From Cyanobacteria bacterium M_surface_10_m2_179 (GTDB taxonomy: Bacteria > Cyanobacteriota > Cyanobacteriia > PCC-6307 > Cyanobiaceae), in contig VGPW01000012.1 of assembly GCA_016882545.1 (NCBI GenBank), forward strand, positions 1-32,933: 32,933 nt of DNA. Reading direction: 5' to 3'. Positions 9,691-19,202 of this stretch are shown here, in pieces. How positions within the stretch are numbered: the stretch's first letter is position 1; the number at the start of each line of letters is the position of its first letter. The notes under the pieces are model-generated. The model searched no databases. It was not told where the DNA came from and worked only from the letters and a program-made list of their open reading frames with translations. Both the position numbers and the translations under genes were made by a program.

Positions 9691-11295
9691 TCAGTCGTGG
9701 GTGAACACCAGCGACTCGGGCTTGCCCCAGTCACCGCGGGCATCGATGTGGCGGCGGTTGGCGCAGAGGTGGCGCAGGATCCAATAGAGCGGCTCGGGAG
9801 AAGGCAGAGCCATCAGCTCTTGCAGCTCGGCCAGGGTGTGCTCGCGCTTGTGACCCATCGCCTGCTCCAGGCGCGCCTGCAGGTCGAGCAGCGCTGCGGC
9901 GGCTTTCTTGCCGGCCTCCACGCCGGGCTGGTGGTACGCGTTGATGTTCACCAATTCGCCGTAGTAGCCCACGGCGCGCTCAAACAACGCGATCAGGGCG
10001 CCGAGGCTGCGGGCGTCCAACTTCTGCATGGTGATGCTGAGGTTGAAGCGGCCCTCGTCGGTCAGGGCTGAGCGGGTGCCCTGCAGGAAGCCGTCGAGGA
10101 AGTCGCCGGGGTTCTCGCCTTCTAGGGGCGGGATATCGCCGGGATCTTCGAGCACCTCGATGAAGGTCACGAAGTAGTTGTCCACGCCATCGCGCAGCTG
10201 CTGCACGTAGGCGTGCTGATCGGTGGAGCCCTTGTTGCCGTAAACGGCGATGCCCTGATGCACCACGTTGCCGTCGCGATCGAGCTTCTTGCCGAGGCTC
10301 TCCATCACCAACTGCTGCAGGTAACGGCTGAACACCTCGAGGCGATCCCGGTACGGGAGAACCACCATGTCGCGCTGCCCCTTGCCGCCACCGGCGGCAT
10401 ACCAGGCTGCTGCAAGCAGGGCTGCGGGGTTGCTGTCGAGGCTTGTGGCAGAGCGGGTCAGCTGGTCCATTTCACCAGCACCGGCCAGGAAGGCGCGGAT
10501 GTCGGAGCCGATCAGCACGCCGGGCAGCAGGCCCACGGCACTGGTGATGCTGGTGCGGCCGCCCACCCAATCGAACATGTCGAAGCGGGCCAGCCAGTCG
10601 CCCTGCTCCGCCTCCTGATCGAGACGGCTTCCGAGCATCGTCACGGCCACGGCCTGTTTGATCCAGGTGCCACCGGCGGCCTCCACGGCGCGGCGGGCCT
10701 GGAGCATGCCGATGTGGGGCTCCGGGGTGCCGCCCGACTTGCTGACCACGATCACCAAGGTGGTTTTGAGCCGCTCGCCCAGGAAGGCGAGGGTGCGGCG
10801 CATGCCGTCGGGGTCGACGTTGTCGAAAAAATGGAACGGCAGACCGGCGCCGGGATCCTGCAGGGCGCGAATCATCAGCAGTGGGCCCAGGCCGGAGCCG
10901 CCGATACCGATCCAGAGCACGTCGGTGAAGCGGGCGCCGGCGGCGGGCCCGATCGAGCCGTTCAGCACGTCACGGCCGAAGGATTCAATGCGGTCGATCT
11001 CCGCCTGGATGTGGGCCCCACTGGCCGGATCGGGCGCCAGCTGGGGATTGCGCAGCCAGTAGTGGCCCACCTGCCGCTGTTCATCGGCGTTGGCGATGGC
11101 ACCGCCCTCGAGCTCAGCCATGGCCTTGAAGGCCTTCTCGAAGCGCGGGCGCAGGCCGCTGAGCACCGATTCATCGAGCCCCATGCGGCTCACATCAAGC
11201 CAGAAGCCCAGGCTCGAGTCGTGCCAGAGCAAAGAACAGAACCGCTGCCACTGGCTGCCGGGGGCAACGCCGGGAACGGGAGCGGTTGGGGTCAT
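9691..11295 (-). CDS. pgi: Glucose-6-phosphate isomerase
   Basis: 534 aa; DVLWIGIGGSGLGPLLMIRAL, VIVVSKSGGTPEPHIGM, GNKGSTDQHAYVQQLRDG, YHQPGVEAGKKAAAALL. Confidence 0.97.
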   Translation of the reverse strand: MTPTAPVPGVAPGSQWQRFCSLLWHDSSLGFWLDVSRMGLDESVLSGLRPRFEKAFKAMAELEGGAIANADEQRQVGHYWLRNPQLAPDPASGAHIQAEIDRIESFGRDVLNGSIGPAAGARFTDVLWIGIGGSGLGPLLMIRALQDPGAGLPFHFFDNVDPDGMRRTLAFLGERLKTTLVIVVSKSGGTPEPHIGMLQARRAVEAAGGTWIKQAVAVTMLGSRLDQEAEQGDWLARFDMFDWVGGRTSITSAVGLLPGVLIGSDIRAFLAGAGEMDQLTRSATSLDSNPAALLAAAWYAAGGGKGQRDMVVLPYRDRLEVFSRYLQQLVMESLGKKLDRDGNVVHQGIAVYGNKGSTDQHAYVQQLRDGVDNYFVTFIEVLEDPGDIPPLEGENPGDFLDGFLQGTRSALTDEGRFNLSITMQKLDARSLGALIALFERAVGYYGELVNINAYHQPGVEAGKKAAAALLDLQARLEQAMGHKREHTLAELQELMALPSPEPLYWILRHLCANRRHIDARGDWGKPESLVFTHD

Positions 11296-11463
11296 GAAGC
11301 CTGAGCAAGCGGGCGCGAGGCGAAGCTATCTGCGAAATCCCAGCAGGCAAACCCCTTTTGGGGGTCAAACCGCAGAAAACCCCGGGTCTGATTCGCGACT
11401 GTGTGGACAAACACACATGATCAGGGTGCAGGACCTGGCGACCAGCGGGAAGCTTCGTAAGCT

Positions 11464-12312
11464 TTGGTAAACAACAGCACCATCCTGGGGCTTCCTCTTC
11501 GACACCAACCCTGTAGGCCAAGCCGCGAGAGCGGTTCGGCTATCGCCTGCCGCGCTGCGGTTGCAGGGCTGGCTTTGCTTGTGGTGAGCGCGGCGCCCTC
11601 GTCGATCCTGCCGCTGCCCCTGGCGGAGCACACGGCCTCTGAAGCCACCATCCCCGGCACCCACTCCGCCGACCCAACCACCTTCACCGCCCAGGAGCTG
11701 CAGCAGCTGGAGCGCCGCTTCGGCGTTCACGGAGCACAGCCGAAGCTGGCCCAGCTGTTCACCCGCGGCATGGATCAGCTCACCCCCCTGCGCAACCACA
11801 CCGTGGGGCGGCTCGACAGCCTGCGTCCGGTGGTGCTCCAGGAAAGCAAGCGCACCGGCGTGAACCCGATGCTGCTCACGGCGATCCTCTTCGATGAGAT
11901 GCAGCACGCCAAACCCGGCGAGGATCTGCCGATCGCCGCCCACTCCGGCCTGTTCAGCACCCTTGGCCCTGCGCAGCTGGGCCTCAGCGAGATGGTGAAA
12001 CAGGGCTTGCTGCCAGCGAACGCCTCCGACGCGCAGCTGACGGCAGCCCGCAATCAACTGCTCGACCCTGATCGCAACGTGGCCCTCCTCGCCGGCAAGA
12101 TGGCGCGCCTGCTCACGGTGCTGGGCCGCGAACCAGCCACCACCTACAACGTGAGCCTGAACCGCGGCCACGCCAAAACCGTGGCCACGCTGGCTTACCT
12201 GCACAACGGCAAGCTCGACTACCCGGCGCGCATCCTGCGCTACATGCAGGATCCTGAGCTGCACGGTCTGATCTTCAGTGCCCGCAGCAAGCCCACCTCA
12301 GGCCTGATCTAA
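11464..12312 (+). CDS. Exported lysozyme/transglycosylase-like protein (hypothetical)
   Basis: 282 aa from a TTG; internal hydrophobic segment AAVAGLALLVVSAAPSS looks like a signal/anchor. Later motif ESKRTGVNPMLLTAILFDEMQHAKPGEDLPIAAHSGLFSTLGPAQLGLSEM resembles lytic-transglycosylase-like folds. Start position uncertain. Confidence 0.6.
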   Translation: MVNNSTILGLPLRHQPCRPSRESGSAIACRAAVAGLALLVVSAAPSSILPLPLAEHTASEATIPGTHSADPTTFTAQELQQLERRFGVHGAQPKLAQLFTRGMDQLTPLRNHTVGRLDSLRPVVLQESKRTGVNPMLLTAILFDEMQHAKPGEDLPIAAHSGLFSTLGPAQLGLSEMVKQGLLPANASDAQLTAARNQLLDPDRNVALLAGKMARLLTVLGREPATTYNVSLNRGHAKTVATLAYLHNGKLDYPARILRYMQDPELHGLIFSARSKPTSGLI

Positions 12313-13151
12313 CAGAGGGCACCCAGGGCGGCGAGGCGCACCTGCAGGGCCTGCCAGTCGAAGCTGCGGGGATCGGCACGCTCCAGGCCCAGGTCCACGT
12401 GGCGGTGGGTGGTGATGTGGTCGAAGGGGATGCGATAGCGCTTCAGCCAATCGGCGAGCACCACGGCCATGGCGTCGTATTGGCGTTGGGAATAGCCGCT
12501 GTGACTCGCCTCACTGTCTTCACCGTCGAGGGGGGTTTCCAGGCTGAGGTGGAGGGCGAAGTTGTTCACCGATCCCGAAATGTTGGGGTTGGTGACATCC
12601 CAGCGACCCTTGAACGCCGAATAGCCGGCGCCAAAGGCGCGCTTACTGGGATCTAACGCCTGCACCACATCGCCGTTCTCGCCGATCAGCACGTGGTAAC
12701 TCACCTGATCGTCGTCGTGCGGGTGGTGGGTGGTGAAGGTGTTGATCGCTGAGCCGATGCCATACACCGTTTCGTGCAGCACCACCATCGAGGGTGTGGT
12801 GTCAACCGGATTGCCGTAGGCATCACGGCGGAGGCGCTCGCCGTAGTTGCTGGGGTCGATCTGCAGATGACGCATCTGCTGCGGCAGCTGGGCCCGAAGC
12901 TGGCCTAACCGCTGCGCCAACGCCCGATCAGCCACGCGGCATTGGCGATGCAGAGGAGAGGTCCAGGAAGCCTGGGCAGGAGGCGCGGGCACCGCAACGC
13001 GCGCCAGACCACCGATGCCACGCAGCGAGGGCGGATCACCGCCCCGTTGCAAGGCCAGCACGCTCACCGCCACCAGGGCCGCCCCGCCGAGCAGGGCACC
13101 GGTCCACCAGGCGGGCCGGCTTGGGGTTGCGCCAGGGAACAGCCTCACCAT
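12309..13151 (-). CDS. N-acetylmuramoyl-L-alanine amidase (Amidase_2 family), membrane-anchored
   Basis: Starts MVRLFPGATPSRPAWWTGALLGGAALVAVSVLAL; MVVLHETVYG, VSYHVLIGENGDVVQALDPSKRAFGAG, THRHVDLGLERADPRSFDW (zinc His ligands). The listed ORF extends further upstream, but ATG at 13151 overlaps the preceding stop codon. Confidence 0.85.
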   Translation of the reverse strand: MVRLFPGATPSRPAWWTGALLGGAALVAVSVLALQRGGDPPSLRGIGGLARVAVPAPPAQASWTSPLHRQCRVADRALAQRLGQLRAQLPQQMRHLQIDPSNYGERLRRDAYGNPVDTTPSMVVLHETVYGIGSAINTFTTHHPHDDDQVSYHVLIGENGDVVQALDPSKRAFGAGYSAFKGRWDVTNPNISGSVNNFALHLSLETPLDGEDSEASHSGYSQRQYDAMAVVLADWLKRYRIPFDHITTHRHVDLGLERADPRSFDWQALQVRLAALGALC

Positions 13152-14872
13152 CAGACCACCTGCTCCAGCCAGCGACGCTGGCGTTCCAGGCAGTCCGGGC
13201 TGGCGCCGGCAATGGCCTTGAGCCGGTAGCGCTCGGCCTGCGGCGGCGCACACTGAAGCGCCAGGGTGCGCAGCTGGCCGCGACGCGCGATCAGCAGCTC
13301 CTGGCCTGAACCGGCCCGCAGCGCAGCCGTGAACTGCTCGGGTTGCCGCAGGCGCTCACCATCGAGCGCAATCAATTCATCCCCCACCATCAGCCCGGCC
13401 TGCTCGGCGGGTCCATGGCGCCAGACGCGCTGAGCCAGCAGTCCGCCGGCATCCAGGCGGGCCGTGACTCCAGCCCAGGGTGCTGCTGCCATCTCCGCCT
13501 CCAGCTGCAAACCCACAGTGGATAAGTAGCCATCGAGATCGGGATCGTCGAGCCCATCGAGCCAGCGGGGCAGCTGTTCGCCCAGGTCAGGGGCTTCGAC
13601 CTGGAAGGCGTGCAGCAGATCCGCCTCGCTGTAGCCACGCCCCCAACGGCCATGGCTGGTCCAGAGCCGGCGTAGCACCGCCGCCAGGCTGCTGCCGTGC
13701 TGGCGCAGGTGCAGATCAAGGCACAGCGCCACCACCGCGCCCTTGAGGTAGTAGCTCACCTGGCTGTCGGCCGCGTAGGCATCGGCCTTGTAGAGCTTCA
13801 CCCAGGCTTCCTGGCTGCTGCTGCGCAGGCTCTGCACCTGGCGACCGGGGGTGAGCCGGTAGCGGCTCAGGTCCTCACCGAGGTCATCAAACAGCTGCTC
13901 GGCGGTAGTGAGCCCGGCCGAGTGAGGCAGGAATTGGTCGAGGTAGCTGGTGACACCCTCGGCAAACCAGAGGCTGGGAACGATCGGCGCACGGTGATAG
14001 TCGATCGGGGTGAGTTCGGCGGGCCGCAGCCGCCGCACGTTCCACTGGTGGAGGTATTCGTGGGCCACCAGCTGCAGAAAGCGACGGTAGCCGTTGGGCT
14101 TCTCAAAGTCGCGGCGTCCGTAGACGAGCACCGTGCTGTTGTCGTGCTCCAGGCCGCCATAGGCCTGATCAAGCAGGTGCAGCACAAACAGGTAGTGATC
14201 TGCGGCCGGGTGCTCTTCACCCAACAGGCGACAACAGGCCTCGCACACCCGCTCCACATCCGCCAACAGCGCCGGATGCCGATCGAGCAGCCACTGATCG
14301 GCGCCCTCGGGGCCGCCCCAGCAGACCCAGGTGTGGGGAACACCGGCAACCTGAAAGGGCAGGGCGCGGTGCGGCCCAGCCTCGAGCGGGCTATCCAGCA
14401 GCGCGTCGTAGGAGTCGGCGCTCCAGCGTCCCGTCGCAGCGTCTTGGGGCAGGGGGCAGAAGGCCTGCCAGTGGGGCGGCAGGCTGCAGCTGAGCTCATA
14501 GCCCGACCAGCGCTCTCCCTCCAGCTCGAGCACCACGGCAGCCAGGGCGAGGAAGCCGTGCTGATCATCCAGATGGCAGGTGCGCACCGAGAGCTCGGTG
14601 GCCAGCACCCGATAGCGGATGGTGAGAGGGCCGCCGCTGGGATCGGGGCAGAGCTGCCAGGCAGCAGGGCCCAGGCGCCGCAGGGGCAAGGAGGTGCCGT
14701 CCTGTAGCGCCTCGAGGCCCTCCAGCTGCCGCACGTAATCGCGGATCAGATAAGACCCCGGCGTCCAGCCGGGCAATTGCACCTGCAGGCGCGCTAACTG
14801 GGGCTGAAGCTCCAGCTCGACCCCCACCAGATGGCGTTGGGGGTCACACAGATCGAGGTGGACCCGAACCAC
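13151..14872 (-). CDS. M61 family metallopeptidase (glycyl aminopeptidase-like) with C-terminal PDZ domain
   Basis: 573 aa; LVAHEYLHQWNVRRLRPAELTPIDY (HExxH zinc motif) and LWFAEGVTSYLDQFL. C-terminal GPAEQAGLMVGDELIALDGERL is PDZ-like. Confidence 0.9.
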   Translation of the reverse strand: MVRVHLDLCDPQRHLVGVELELQPQLARLQVQLPGWTPGSYLIRDYVRQLEGLEALQDGTSLPLRRLGPAAWQLCPDPSGGPLTIRYRVLATELSVRTCHLDDQHGFLALAAVVLELEGERWSGYELSCSLPPHWQAFCPLPQDAATGRWSADSYDALLDSPLEAGPHRALPFQVAGVPHTWVCWGGPEGADQWLLDRHPALLADVERVCEACCRLLGEEHPAADHYLFVLHLLDQAYGGLEHDNSTVLVYGRRDFEKPNGYRRFLQLVAHEYLHQWNVRRLRPAELTPIDYHRAPIVPSLWFAEGVTSYLDQFLPHSAGLTTAEQLFDDLGEDLSRYRLTPGRQVQSLRSSSQEAWVKLYKADAYAADSQVSYYLKGAVVALCLDLHLRQHGSSLAAVLRRLWTSHGRWGRGYSEADLLHAFQVEAPDLGEQLPRWLDGLDDPDLDGYLSTVGLQLEAEMAAAPWAGVTARLDAGGLLAQRVWRHGPAEQAGLMVGDELIALDGERLRQPEQFTAALRAGSGQELLIARRGQLRTLALQCAPPQAERYRLKAIAGASPDCLERQRRWLEQVV

Positions 14873-14880
14873 GCTGCCCC

Positions 14881-15225
14881 TCAGAGGGCCAGCTCAAGCC
14901 GGGCCTGAGCGAAATCCTTCTGGGCGCTGGCCAGGGCCTGAAGCGCGGCATAGCGGCGGGTGATGCGGCCGATCAGCTGCTGCAGGGAGCGGGAACGGCC
15001 GATGCGCTGCAGGTCGCTCACCAGGGCCAGGCTGCCATCGGGCTGCTGGCACCAGCCGAGCCATAGACCTTCCGGCAGTTGCGCCCGCAGTGTTACCGCC
15101 TGGCGCTGATCGGCAAACCCGTGCAGGTCACCACCGCGCTCCACAGGCAAACCGAGATCCGTCAGGGCTTGGGCCAACAGATCTTCGTTCCGCAGAACGG
15201 TTGGCAGGATGGAGAGATGGGACAT
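14881..15225 (-). CDS. DUF1257/Ycf35-like protein
   Basis: 114 aa; MSHLSILPTVLRNEDLLAQALTDLGLPVERGG...YAALQALA resembles plastid/cyanobacterial Ycf35. Confidence 0.75.
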   Translation of the reverse strand: MSHLSILPTVLRNEDLLAQALTDLGLPVERGGDLHGFADQRQAVTLRAQLPEGLWLGWCQQPDGSLALVSDLQRIGRSRSLQQLIGRITRRYAALQALASAQKDFAQARLELAL

Positions 15226-15897
15226 GGGCCTTCACCCGATACTCCAGACCCTAGCGAGAGCGGACTGGCAATCCAGTGGCCATGGCCACCGAAATCGGGA
15301 ACGGCGCCGGAGCGTCCCCTGCGGCTGGCGGTGATGGCATCGGGCGCGGGCAGCAACTTTGAGGCGCTGGTGGCGGCCAGCCGCAGCGGCGCCCTCGCGG
15401 CGGAGGTGGTGCTGCTGGCGGTGAACAACCCCGGCTGCGGGGCCCAGCAACGGGCTGACCGCCTCGGCATCCCGTGGCAATTGCACGACCACCGCGCTGC
15501 AGCCAGCCGCGAAGCCCTGGATCGCGGCCTGTGCCGCAGCTTTCGCGAGGCCCAGGTCGATCTGGTAGTGATGGCCGGCTGGATGCGGATCGTCACCGAG
15601 GAGCTGATCGGAACCTTCCCGGAGCGGCTGATCAACATTCACCCCTCGCTACTGCCCAGCTTCCGCGGCGCCCGAGCGGTGGCCGATGCACTGGCGGCGG
15701 GCGTGACCCTCAGCGGCTGCACGGCTCATCTGGTGAGCCTGGAGGTGGACACCGGCCCGATCCTGGTGCAGGCGGCGGTGCCGGTTCTGGCGGACGATTC
15801 AACCGAAAGCCTGGCGGCGCGCATCCACCGCCAGGAGCATCGGATCCTGCCCCTGGCCGTGCAGATCGCGGCCCACCGCCTGGGGCTTCAGGTATAG
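15217..15897 (+). CDS. purN: Phosphoribosylglycinamide formyltransferase
   Basis: LRLAVMASGAGSNFEALVAA, GWMRIVTEELIGTFPERLINIHPSLLPSFRGARAV, SGCTAHLVSLEVDTGPILVQAAVPV. Start chosen as ATG at 15217; a later start is possible. Confidence 0.93.
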   Translation: MGHGPSPDTPDPSESGLAIQWPWPPKSGTAPERPLRLAVMASGAGSNFEALVAASRSGALAAEVVLLAVNNPGCGAQQRADRLGIPWQLHDHRAAASREALDRGLCRSFREAQVDLVVMAGWMRIVTEELIGTFPERLINIHPSLLPSFRGARAVADALAAGVTLSGCTAHLVSLEVDTGPILVQAAVPVLADDSTESLAARIHRQEHRILPLAVQIAAHRLGLQV

Positions 15898-15920
15898 AGC
15901 TGGGGCTTCAGGGATAGAAG
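15881..15920. repeat. Imperfect 20-bp tandem duplication at the purN/argC 3' junction
   Basis: tggggcttcaggtatagagc (15881-15900) followed by tggggcttcagggatagaag (15901-15920); 17 of 20 positions match. Confidence 0.85.
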
Positions 15921-16972
15921 GGGAGCAGCGGCAGACCGGTTTCAGCCGGCAGCCCGGCCATCAGGTTGAGGCACTGCACCCCCTGGCCCGCCTGGCCTTT
16001 CACCATGTTGTCGATGGCGCTCATCACGATCAGCTGGCCGGTGCGGCCATCCACCTGCACCGACAACAGGGCGCGGTTGGTCTGACGCACCCACTTGGTT
16101 GAGGGATAGGTGCCCACCGGCAGCACCTGCACGCAGGGAGCGTGGCGGTAGGCCGCCTCCAGCAGCGTGGTCACGTCCTCGGCGGTGAGCCCGGGATCCC
16201 GCAGACGGCCATACACCGTGGCCAATAACCCGCGCACCATCGGGATCAGGTGCGGTGTGAACTGCAGCTGAATGCCATGGCCGGAGGTACGGCTGCAGAG
16301 CAGCTCAATCTCACTGGTGTGGCGATGACCCACCACGCCGTAGGGCGCAACCCCTTCCGAGGCCTCCGCCAACAGCAGGTGTTCCTTGGCGGCGCGGCCA
16401 CCACCGCTGGTTCCGGTTTTGGCATCAATCACGATGCCGCTGGTTTCGATCAGCCCCTGCTTGAGCAGCGGCGTGAGCGCCAGGAGACTGGCGGTGGGAA
16501 AACAACCCGGAGCCGCCACCAGCCGCGCTGCGGCGATGCGCTCGGCCTCCCACTCCACCAGGCCATACACAGCCTCGGCGCAGAGTTGGTCGTCGCTGCG
16601 GGGGAAGTGACGGGCCTCGGAGGCATACACCTCCTTCCACTGATCGAGGGAGCTGTAGCGGTAGTCGGCGGAGAGATCCACCACCTTCACGCCCCGTTCG
16701 AGCAGCGGCGGCACCAGGGTGGAGGCCAGTCCGTTGGGAAGGCTCAGCACCGCTAGATCAGCGGCAGCCGCGATGGCTTCCGGATCGGGGGATTGCACCA
16801 CCGGATCACCCGGCAGGGGCAGAAACGGCGTGAGTTCGCTCCAGCGTTTGCCGCTGCTGCGCTCACCGCCGAGAAAACTCACCTCCAGCTGGGGATGGCC
16901 CTGAAGCAGGCGCAGGGTCTGCAGGCCGCCGTAGCCGGAGGCCCCGATCACCGCAACGCGCTTGCTGGCCAT
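15908..16972 (-). CDS. argC: N-acetyl-gamma-glutamyl-phosphate reductase
   Basis: 354 aa from [47 protein letters not shown] (active-site Cys), [16 protein letters not shown]. The ORF-track extension to 17836 is antisense read-through of ribBA. Confidence 0.96.
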   Translation of the reverse strand: MASKRVAVIGASGYGGLQTLRLLQGHPQLEVSFLGGERSSGKRWSELTPFLPLPGDPVVQSPDPEAIAAAADLAVLSLPNGLASTLVPPLLERGVKVVDLSADYRYSSLDQWKEVYASEARHFPRSDDQLCAEAVYGLVEWEAERIAAARLVAAPGCFPTASLLALTPLLKQGLIETSGIVIDAKTGTSGGGRAAKEHLLLAEASEGVAPYGVVGHRHTSEIELLCSRTSGHGIQLQFTPHLIPMVRGLLATVYGRLRDPGLTAEDVTTLLEAAYRHAPCVQVLPVGTYPSTKWVRQTNRALLSVQVDGRTGQLIVMSAIDNMVKGQAGQGVQCLNLMAGLPAETGLPLLPFYP

Positions 16973-16978
16973 GCCGGG

Positions 16979-18676
16979 ATGTCTGGAACGCCAGATCGTA
17001 CCGGGCTCTATAAAAGTGTCTGCAGCCCGGACCCTGAGGGTCCTCCACCCCTGAACCAGTCCACGTTCCAGTTCGACACCATCGCCGATGGCCTGGCTGC
17101 GATCCGCAATGGCGACATGGTGGTGGTGGTGGATGACGAGAACCGGGAAAACGAAGGCGACCTGATCTGCGCGGCCCAGTTCGCCACACCCGAGCAGATC
17201 AACTTCATGGCCACCGAGGCGCGGGGCCTGATCTGCCTGGCGATGGAAGGGGAGCGGCTCGATGCGCTCGACCTGCCCTTGATGGTGGATCGCAACACCG
17301 ACAGCAACCAGACCGCCTTCACGGTGAGCGTGGACGCCGGCCCTGAGAACGGTGTGAGCACCGGCATTTCGGCGGAAGACCGAGCCCGCACCATCCAGGT
17401 GGCGATCCATCCCGGCACCCGGCCCGCCGATCTGCGCCGGCCCGGCCACATCTTTCCGCTGCGGGCCAAGCAAGGGGGTGTGCTGAAGCGGGCGGGCCAC
17501 ACCGAAGCGGCAGTGGATCTGGCCCGCCTCTCTGGGCTCTATCCCGCCGGCGTGATCTGTGAGATCCAGAACGCCGATGGCTCGATGGCACGGCTGCCGC
17601 AGCTGGTGGACTACGCCCGCCGCCACGGCCTGCGGCTGATCAACATCGCCGATCTGATCCGCTACCGGCTCGATACGGAGCGCTTCGTGCGGCGCCAGGC
17701 GGAAGCGGCCCTGCCGAGTGCCTTCGGTAGCTTCCGGGCCATTGGCTTCCGCAACGAGCTCGATGGCAGCGAGCACGTGGCGATCGTGAAGGGGCAGCCC
17801 GAACGGGCCGAAGGGCCCGTGTTGGTGCGGGTGCACAGCGAATGCCTCACCGGTGATGCCTTTGGATCACTGCGCTGCGACTGCCGGCCCCAGCTGGAGG
17901 CCGCGCTGCGGATGATCGACGCCGCCGGTGAAGGGGTGGTGGTGTATTTGCGCCAGGAAGGCCGCGGCATCGGCCTGATCAACAAGCTGCGGGCCTACTC
18001 CCTGCAGGATGGCGGCCTCGACACGGTGGAGGCCAACGAACGGCTGGGCTTTCCCGCCGATCTCCGCAACTACGGCGTCGGCGCCCAGATCCTCAGCGAC
18101 CTGGGGGTGCATCGCCTGCGGCTGATCACCAATAACCCGCGCAAGATTGCTGGCCTGGGCGGCTATGGCCTGCAGGTGGAGGATCGGGTGCCGCTGGTGA
18201 TGGATCCGAGCCAGCACAACGCCGCCTACCTGCAAACCAAGCAGGCCAAGCTCGGCCACCTGATGGACCAACCCAGCGGCCGCGGACCCGCGGCGGTGCT
18301 CGCCTGGACCACAACCGCTGTAGACGAGCTGAGCGGCGAAGCCAAGGCGGCTCAATTTCAGGAGCTGCGGGAGTGGTGCAGCGGGCACGGGCTGGAGCTG
18401 GAGCTTGAGGAGCACTCCCGCGTGCTGGCTCTGCTCAACCAGCCCGATCTGGCTGTGCTGGTGGCCAGTGGGGATGCGGCGCAGCTGGCTCAGGTGTTGC
18501 ACACCATGGCCAGTTGGCCGCACACCGGCAGTGTCAGCCTGCTGCTGGCACCGGATAGTCAACGCACCGCCCACCCCAGCAACACCTTGGAGGCGGAACG
18601 CCGCCCGTTGGTGGAGCTGCAGGCGAGTCGCCCCCAGCTCCGGGTGGATGCCGGCACGCTGATGCGCTGGAGCTGA
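16979..18676 (+). CDS. ribBA: Bifunctional 3,4-dihydroxy-2-butanone-4-phosphate synthase / GTP cyclohydrolase II with C-terminal extension
   Basis: [23 protein letters not shown] (RibB); [26 protein letters not shown] and [18 protein letters not shown] (RibA). About 130 aa follow the expected end near [13 protein letters not shown]. Confidence 0.96.
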   Translation: MSGTPDRTGLYKSVCSPDPEGPPPLNQSTFQFDTIADGLAAIRNGDMVVVVDDENRENEGDLICAAQFATPEQINFMATEARGLICLAMEGERLDALDLPLMVDRNTDSNQTAFTVSVDAGPENGVSTGISAEDRARTIQVAIHPGTRPADLRRPGHIFPLRAKQGGVLKRAGHTEAAVDLARLSGLYPAGVICEIQNADGSMARLPQLVDYARRHGLRLINIADLIRYRLDTERFVRRQAEAALPSAFGSFRAIGFRNELDGSEHVAIVKGQPERAEGPVLVRVHSECLTGDAFGSLRCDCRPQLEAALRMIDAAGEGVVVYLRQEGRGIGLINKLRAYSLQDGGLDTVEANERLGFPADLRNYGVGAQILSDLGVHRLRLITNNPRKIAGLGGYGLQVEDRVPLVMDPSQHNAAYLQTKQAKLGHLMDQPSGRGPAAVLAWTTTAVDELSGEAKAAQFQELREWCSGHGLELELEEHSRVLALLNQPDLAVLVASGDAAQLAQVLHTMASWPHTGSVSLLLAPDSQRTAHPSNTLEAERRPLVELQASRPQLRVDAGTLMRWS

Positions 18677-18693
18677 GGGCCCGCTGGGGGAAC

Positions 18694-19134
18694 TCAGTCC
18701 TGAATGGTCACCGAGGTGATGCGGCTGCCGTTCTTGAGAGCCTGCACCACATCCATGTTGCCGGTGTGGCCGAACACGGTGTGCACGCCATCGAGGTGGG
18801 GCTGAGCCTCATGGCAGATGTAGAACTGCGAGCCACCGGTGTTACGGCCGGCGTGGGCCATGGCCAGGGTGCCGGCCTGATGCTTCTGGCTATTGATCTC
18901 ACAGTCGATCTGGTAGCCGGGGCCGCCGGTGCCGGCCATGCCGCGGGCACCCTCACGGCTGTTGGGGCAACCGCCCTGGGCCATAAAGCCGGGGATCACG
19001 CGGTGGAAGGCCAGACCGTCATAGAAGCCGTCCTTGGCGAGCTTCACGAAGTTGGCCACGGTGTTGGGGGCGTCAGCCTCGAACAGGTCCAGTTCGATCG
19101 TGCCGGCGTCGGTCACCATCACGGCTTTGGTCAC
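18694..19134 (-). CDS. Peptidyl-prolyl cis-trans isomerase (cyclophilin type)
   Basis: 146 aa; [75 protein letters not shown]. Confidence 0.95.
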   Translation of the reverse strand: MTKAVMVTDAGTIELDLFEADAPNTVANFVKLAKDGFYDGLAFHRVIPGFMAQGGCPNSREGARGMAGTGGPGYQIDCEINSQKHQAGTLAMAHAGRNTGGSQFYICHEAQPHLDGVHTVFGHTGNMDVVQALKNGSRITSVTIQD

Positions 19135-19202
19135 GGCTGAATCAGCACAAACGAGGCTCAGTATGGGCGTTCCGGTAGAAGGGTTGCAGGCGCTACCGAA
19201 CC

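Noticed and set aside
10213-11304. 363-aa plus-strand ORF antisense to pgi
   Set aside because: Shadow frame opposite an unambiguous conserved pgi gene.
13697-14707. 336-aa plus-strand ORF antisense to the M61 peptidase
   Set aside because: No recognisable motif; the opposite strand has the HEYLH peptidase signature.
16973-17836. N-terminal extension of the argC ORF to 642 aa
   Set aside because: The extra segment is antisense to ribBA; the conserved ArgC N-terminus [16 protein letters not shown] starts at 16972.
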